Part shown: positions 58,298 to 64,000 of the stretch, piece by piece
How positions within the stretch are numbered: position 1 is the first letter of the stretch
Layout: each line of letters starts with the position of its first letter
NCBI GenBank assembly: GCA_946811695.1
Contig: OX328132.1
Location: forward strand, 54,199,359-54,263,358
Length of the DNA stretch: 64,000 nucleotides
Reading direction: 5' to 3'
From: Gonocerus acuteangulatus
Lineage: Eukaryota > Arthropoda > Insecta > Hemiptera > Coreidae
The notes under the pieces: generated by a model
The model's input: only the letters and a program-made list of their open reading frames with translations
What the model was told of the DNA's origin: nothing
Database searches by the model: none
Program-made: the position numbers and the translations under genes

Positions 58298-59690
58298 ATG
58301 TCCAGAAACAGAATTTGGTAAAACTGAAGGAGAGCGTCCTCAGCACCAATTTTTTTCAAAATTTGCACTATAACGTATTTTGATGCACTAAACACGAATC
58401 GGTTAAAAAAAAAGTTGCTCTCAACTAGGAAAAAGGGTATTAAGGACTAAAGTTCACTGTTATGCAGGTTAGAAAAGCCTGCGTTAACAATGATATTTGT
58501 AAACATGCGCATGCGCAGGGATGTAAAATTTGGATATAAATAACTCACATTTGAGATGTTAATAAACTATTTATTGAAAAATAGGTGTAAATTTTAAGGG
58601 CCTCCTCACCCATCTAACCTGCCTCATTATAGGCATACGTGCTATGCGTTTCCGCACACTTTGCTCGATCAAGAAGATATCTAAACACTAGTCAATCCAA
58701 CTCACAAAAATTAATAGAATTCTGTTAATTTTAGCGAGTTGGATTGACTAGAGTTTTGATATCTTCTTGAGCGAGCGAAGCAAGTGAAAGTGCAAAGCAC
58801 GTATGCCCATAATGCGAAATAAATATAAAATATAAATTGTTAAAACAAAAATATAAATACTTTGTTCCTCTTTAGTCGGTGGATACACAATGTCCAGAAA
58901 CAGAATTTGGTAAAACTGAAGGAGAGCGTCCTCAGCACCAATTTTTTTCAAAATTTGCACTATAACGTATTTAAACACAAATCGGTTAAAAAAAAAGTTG
59001 CTCTCAACTAGGAAAGAAGTTATTTTTTTTTTTTTTTATGGCGCATCAACATAATTCTTGGCCATTAGCACCGAGATCCAGGGTGCAACCAGGAATTTTC
59101 TCAGCGAGCCCTGAGATGAGAAAATTTCTGGCGCCGGTGGGGTTCGAACCCACCATCTCCCGCTTATGAATCTAGCGCGCTAGCCACTAGACCACGGGAG
59201 ACCCCGAAAGAAGTTATTAAGCACTAAAGTTCACTGTTATGAAGGTTATAAAAGTTGGCATGAACAGCGTATTAATACATCATGTATATTAAGAAGAATG
59301 TCTAGGACGACTTTTGGGTAGACTTGCTATGCGTTTCCGCTCGCTCAAGAAGATATCAAAACTCTAGTCAATCCAACTCACTGTTATGGATAGAATTCCG
59401 ATGTTATGGAGGTTATAAATAGTTTATCTACATTTCAAATGAGAGTTCTTTGTTTCACAATGTTAGATGTCTACGCATGCACATGTTTACAAATATGCTG
59501 TTTATGCCAACTTTAACCTCAATAACAGTAAACTTTAGTGCTTAATAACTTCTTTCCTAGTTGGGAGCAACTTTTTTTTTTTGTAACGGATTCGTGTTTA
59601 GTGCATCAAAATACGTTATAGTGCAAAATTTGAAAAAAATCGGTGCTGAGGACGCTCTCCTTTTGTTTTACCCAGAATTTGTAAGGATTA
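58298..59690. mobile_element. Complex of nested foldback copies with a SINE inserted
   Basis: The block AATTTGGTAAAACTGAAGGA, then GAGCGTCCTCAGCACC, occurs at 58314 and 58905 as direct repeats and again as its inverse at 59635-59680. Between 58380 and 58885 lies an inverted copy of 55740-56270. The arrangement suggests one foldback copy inserted into, or duplicated within, another of the same family. A SINE split by TSDs is at 59025-59205. Confidence 0.65.
59025..59205 (-). mobile_element. tRNA-derived SINE, full length, with 13-bp target duplication
   Basis: GAAAGAAGTTATT occurs at 59012-59024 and 59206-59218. On the minus strand GTGGTCTAGTGGCTAGCGCG, the B box GGTTCGAACCC and the tail TTGATGCGCCATAAAA are all present. 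It interrupts a foldback arm, so it is younger. Confidence 0.92.
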
Positions 59691-61713
59691 TTTAAGTGAG
59701 TAAGTCCTTATTCCTGTTCAGTATCAATTATGTTTTACCTGAAAACGTCCGTTACCAGATTATCCTCAAATACCAGAGTTAACAGGCATATCAGGAGACA
59801 AAAATTTAAACGGCTGGAATTTTTCATTCCTTATGTCTCAGGAAATTTCAGGAATACATTTTTTTATTCCTTATGTCTATGAAAGTTTTAGGGGAAACTC
59901 AAGTTGTTTCTTAATGTCAATCCAATAAGACGTTTTCCCCCAAAAGGGGATAAATAAAAAGCAAATCTATAACTTCAAAGTTCAAAGTTTAGATCAGTTA
60001 TCAAAGATAGATGAGTTAAATAATTAACATATTTAATGTGTGGGCCCAAGGTCCCAAAATAGGGTATAGAATATTGAAAAGTATAACAAAATCAACAATA
60101 CAAACATATTTATTTAAACTAAATGGTAATATAAAAAATGCTGGTATCTAACTACGCCTCAACAAACTAAAATAGTAATTAAAAAAAATACAGCAATATC
60201 TTCTGCACCATATTTTGGTTGAAAGGAAAATTCAATTAGCAGGCGATTAAACGAAACTGAGTTTATGTGTATTTTTGGTCAAATTGTTAATTATCAAAAT
60301 AAATAAATGAAATAAGAGCTACAATATCATCTATTTAAATAATATAAACTCTACTCATATCCATTGCAATAAATATGATTCATAAGGAATACTAAAATTC
60401 TGACCAGCACTAAATAATTTGTAAAATTGGGCCATAGATGCACATACAAACTCCTACACCTCCAGAAAAAAACACGTCTATTTTTATTTTATAATTCAAG
60501 GCAAAAGCATTTATAATGTAAGAATACAAAACATTCCAAGTACATAAGCAAATTCCTAGAATCTTGCAAATTTTATTTATATTTAAGAGAAAATACATCA
60601 ATACCATAAAACAATTGATTTCAAACATGCATTAAATAAAAAATAACATCAGTTATAAGTCCATTCTAATGATTTACTCACAGTCCCACATAATAAATAT
60701 AATGCAGACAGAAGATTTCTTGGTTCTTTTAAAAAATGTGTTTTCTAGCGTCTACCAACTTAAAAACTAACAAGAAAAACTGGAGTTTTGCTGTATAAAA
60801 TATATAAATATATATCTCAAAAAATAACAATCAGTCTTCTTAAACCCGCATACAGGAATATTTTTTTTTCTTTTTTCTAAGATTAAACATGAGGTATACC
60901 GTTAACTCCAGTCACAACTAATTAATAAAAATTGCATTATTGAGTTAATGCACAGAAAACAAAATGTGCGACAAAACCGTTAAAGAACCTTCCCACACTA
61001 ACATGGATAAAACATAAACAGTTTGTTGATACATCATTTGAAAAATCGATCTAAAATGTCATTTCCCTCATAAAGAGTTGCTACCTCTAAAGCCAGAGAT
61101 ATCAAAGTCCTAAATGTATTAAAGTTATACTTTAAACAATGTTTTATAGGATGAGGGGGCTAGGGGATTATGATGGATCTAATAATTCTTATCATTCAGA
61201 GAAATTATTTTTTTATCCTAAGGCCTCTCACTATTTTGGGCCAAATCTGATGAACTTGGTCAACTTTCACTGAATTCGAACCGAAAAGCTGCAAACTAAG
61301 TTATAATCTTCATTTCAAATGGTATCTCTTTGCTGGGTAGGACTCATTTTCATAATTTGAGGCAATCGGATAGGTTTGATGGATGATCTGTCACGATCTA
61401 TAATTGAATCAGAGTTTTCTTGAAAAATGATTATTTTATGCCATATTTACTTCTGAATGAATAACGCGATTGTCAGGTAATCAGAGTTACTCCTATTTCT
61501 CGAAGATATACGCTTACGTATTTAGGTCGATATCTTACAGGAACCAAATATTCTCTTATTATACAGGTTGTCCCACATTGAGATGTCATAACTTTAAGGG
61601 TTTATTCTACATATCATTTGTAGTTCAGGGTTGCAGAAATGAGCGTCCTATCTCAACATGTAGCAGAGCTATTCAAACTTTTGTCTATATTCAAAACTAA
61701 TGGGTTTTCTTAT
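59691..61713. other. Likely St7 intron 1, nothing recognised
   Basis: About 2 kb of AT-rich sequence. The short frames at 60410-60628 and 61470-61700 have no recognised motif. Confidence 0.3.
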
Positions 61714-62815
61714 GAAAAAAGTCCGATTCGCAGGAACTGCGTCATCTTAGCGCGGTTCCGTTCTTATCTCTAGTGTTTATGAAGGCATAGAATAGAAACA
61801 GTTATTACTTTGTTTAGATCAATAGCGAAACACCTATCCAAATGAAATCACAAACAAACCAGTCTTGAAAGGTCTTGATTTACAATCTTACCTGTATGGG
61901 TCAGCTATCCCATAAGTCGGGCAGAAAGGCCTCCGCTCAGAGGCATTTGGAAAGCCTTGGGATCTCTCTCTTTGAACGCTACATTTTTAACAATAAATTG
62001 ATCTTCTTATTTTACTTAATCTGTTTTATTGTCAAATACACTGTCCGACTATCAGCAATTGAAAAATAACAAGGAATAAAACAAACAAAAAGAACCGTTC
62101 GAATAAACGAAATCAATTACTTTAAAGTTTTAAGCACTTATTTCTCCGATTGACATCGCCTAATTAAAACTTTATTTAGAACCTTTTTTGTAGAGCATTT
62201 AGTAAGATTTCGAATGGTAACCTTCTGCTTCCCAAGATTGTCAACGGTTTTCGAGATACTAACGAAAGTATACAAAGTTACCAAAAATTTTCTTGTCTGT
62301 TAATCAAATATTTTATTCTAACCCTATCTTTACTCCAAACATAACCAAAATTTCAACATATTAGTGTTGATGAAATTCGAACATGCAGAAAATGTTTCAC
62401 CTGAATCCTATAATTCTAAGTACCAAAATCAAAGACAAAAAGAACAGTTCGAATAAGCGAAATCAATTACTTTAAAGGTATAAGCACTTATTTCTCCGAT
62501 TGACATCGCCTAATCAAAACTTTCATTAGAACCATTTTTGTAGAGCATTTAGTAAGCTTTCTAATGGTAATCTTACGTTTCGCAAGATTCTCAACCTTTT
62601 TCGAAATATTAAGGAAAGTATACAAAGTTACCAAAATTTGTTATGTCTGTTAATAAAATATTTTATTCTAACCCTTCCTTAACTCCAAACGTAACAAAAA
62701 TTTCAACATATTAGTTTTAATGAAAGTAGAACATGCAGAATATGTTTCAACTGAATCCCATGATTCTAAGTACCCAAACCAAAAACGGTATTCAAAAACT
62801 ATTTTTCCAATTTTA

Positions 62816-62893
<78 letters not shown>

Positions 62894-63032
62894 AATTTGA
62901 ACCACCGTTATTTTCGGTCTTTAGGGGTTCTGAAACGCGAAATTTTCTAGTCGGCACTTCCGGATTGTTTCATTGTATCAACCTTATAAGCGGGGTTCCT
63001 CCCTATGGGGGAGGGAGGAACCGCGCTAAAAA
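61714..63032 (+). mobile_element. Helentron-like (HINE-type) element, full length (about 1.3 kb)
   Basis: Starts AAAAAAGTCCGATTCGCAGG, has TTAGCGCGGTTCC early and GGAACCGCGCTAA at the end after the hairpin. The unit beginning AAGCACTTATTTCTCCGATT is duplicated (62135 and 62485). The (TA)n tract is at 62828-62889. Confidence 0.65.
62828..62889. repeat. (TA)n microsatellite inside a Helentron-like element
   Basis: Right flank CAAATTTGAACCACCG is conserved. The left flank is a TTTATTTATTTA stretch instead of the usual ACAGACAAA, so a deletion removed part of the element. Confidence 0.9.
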
Positions 63033-63369
63033 TGTGTTTTCCGAATTTCTAGTAAATGTATCGTAAATGACGACCACATTTTTAGAATCTACATTAAATT
63101 TCCAATAAGAAACACCTGTTATTGAAATGTTGTCATGTAAATTAGGAGCTACACTAAGACCCATATAGATGTGAACTATTGTTATTAGTGTTTTCTTAAC
63201 TCATTCAATATTTTCTTAATCAGCTATTTGTAGACTTAGCGGTTTGCCTCCGCTTCAAAAGTTGCCTTATTTATTAAGCTTTAAAATGGTACCCATTTGT
63301 TTTAAAAACAAAAATTATTTAAGTCTATTTTATTCTAATTTCTAAGTCAAAACCAATACATTTGCTTTA
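63033..63369. other. Likely St7 intron 1, nothing recognised
   Basis: AT-rich, no supported feature. Confidence 0.3.
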
Positions 63370-64000
63370 GTGCGAAGAAGCCAATCTAAACACATTATTT
63401 AATTTCACACGGATATGGTGATCTCCCATCCTTCCAACATTAGGTGCAAACACTTTTTGCTCTGATTAAGGATTAGGGGACACCTTGGAAGGAGTGAAAG
63501 ATGACAGAAGAACATTTTGGAAATAATCACAATTCTTGATAACATAATAAATACATGTCATATTTTTATGCTTCCAGGGTCTTCTTTTATGAAATTTCTA
63601 TTTTTAAGAGTAGTATAATAGTCTTTTCATTGAAATATATTTGTTTTCGCTTTATATTTGCAGGAGAGTTTTACAATTTATAATGAATTACCCAGTTACT
63701 TATAAGCAATAACGTATAAGCAGAAATTGTAGTGTCTAATTTTATTAAGTAGAATAGAATCAAAAATAGAAATTTAATAAAACAAGACCCTCAAAGTATA
63801 AAAATATGAGATTTGTATTTATTATGTTAACAATAATTGTGATTATTTTAAAAATGTTCTTCTGTCATGTTTCACTCTTTCCAAAGTGTCCCCTAATCCT
63901 TAATCAGAGCAAAAAGTGCGTGTACCTAATGTTGGAAGGATGGGACATCACTATATTCGCGTGAAATTAAATAATGTGTTCAGATTGGCTTCTTCACACT
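63370..64000. mobile_element. Foldback element cut by the window end
   Basis: AGAAGCCAATCTAAACACAT, then ATCTCCCATCCTTCCAACAT and TGCTCTGATTAAGGATTAGG on the left, return in inverse order up to 64000 (AGAAGCCAATCTGAACACAT on the minus strand). The centre is near 63690. The right end lies at or just beyond the edge. Confidence 0.8.

Overview
The window looks like a stretch of arthropod nuclear genome, probably insect, although the order cannot be fixed. It is very AT-rich and intron-rich, with long (TA)n tracts and many layers of transposons. The residues of the Nckap1 homologue match the insect Hem/Kette proteins better than the vertebrate ones. There are no bacterial-style operons, CRISPR arrays or recognisable viral genes.

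Two conserved single-copy genes lie on the minus strand, one behind the other. The downstream one is the 5' part of Nckap1 (Hem/Kette, WAVE regulatory complex): nine coding exons between 10950 and 2817, about 417 codons, continuing off the left edge. The upstream one is St7: ten coding exons between 40576 and 16807, about 497 codons, ending in a real stop codon. All recorded exon junctions join in phase with GT/AG borders. The first St7 coding exon was not found, so it probably lies to the right of 64000. In that case 40577-64000 would be St7 intron. The products are not known to act in one pathway; they are simply neighbours.

Almost everything else is mobile DNA. 1-2185: a decayed LINE with RNase H. 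3812-4463 and 6839-7656: Tc1/mariner-superfamily elements in Nckap1 introns. 8069-9172: a truncated Helentron-like element carrying a 5S-rRNA-derived SINE. 9441-12705: foldback elements, one carrying hammerhead-like motifs and a nested 244-bp MITE. 12800-14945: hAT and mariner transposase remains. 17788-18021 and 26074-27095: two copies of one Penelope-like (PLE) family with inverted termini and clear target-site duplications. 18388-18753: a Helitron 3' end. 19805-21480: a second LINE. 21489-28940: Helentron-like elements, a CGGBP1-like hAT relic and nested SINEs. 31152-33060: a 5'-truncated PLE with RT and GIY-YIG domains split by one stop codon. 35650-36420: an old PLE relic.

From 44984 to the right edge the window is dominated by long inverted repeats. 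They include a 1973-bp element (44984-46956), a PLE reduced to two fused termini (48074-48282), a 1798-bp near-complete palindrome (51170-52967), nested palindromes (55150-59690) and one cut by the window end (63370-64000). Small tRNA-derived SINEs and 5S-derived SINEs are scattered throughout, and both kinds end in the same roughly 40-bp 3' tail.

The most interesting signals are the foldback cluster inside what may be a transcribed St7 intron, the SINE families with two different heads and one tail, the hammerhead-like cores kept at PLE termini, and the Helentron-like elements that carry a (TA)n microsatellite at a fixed position.
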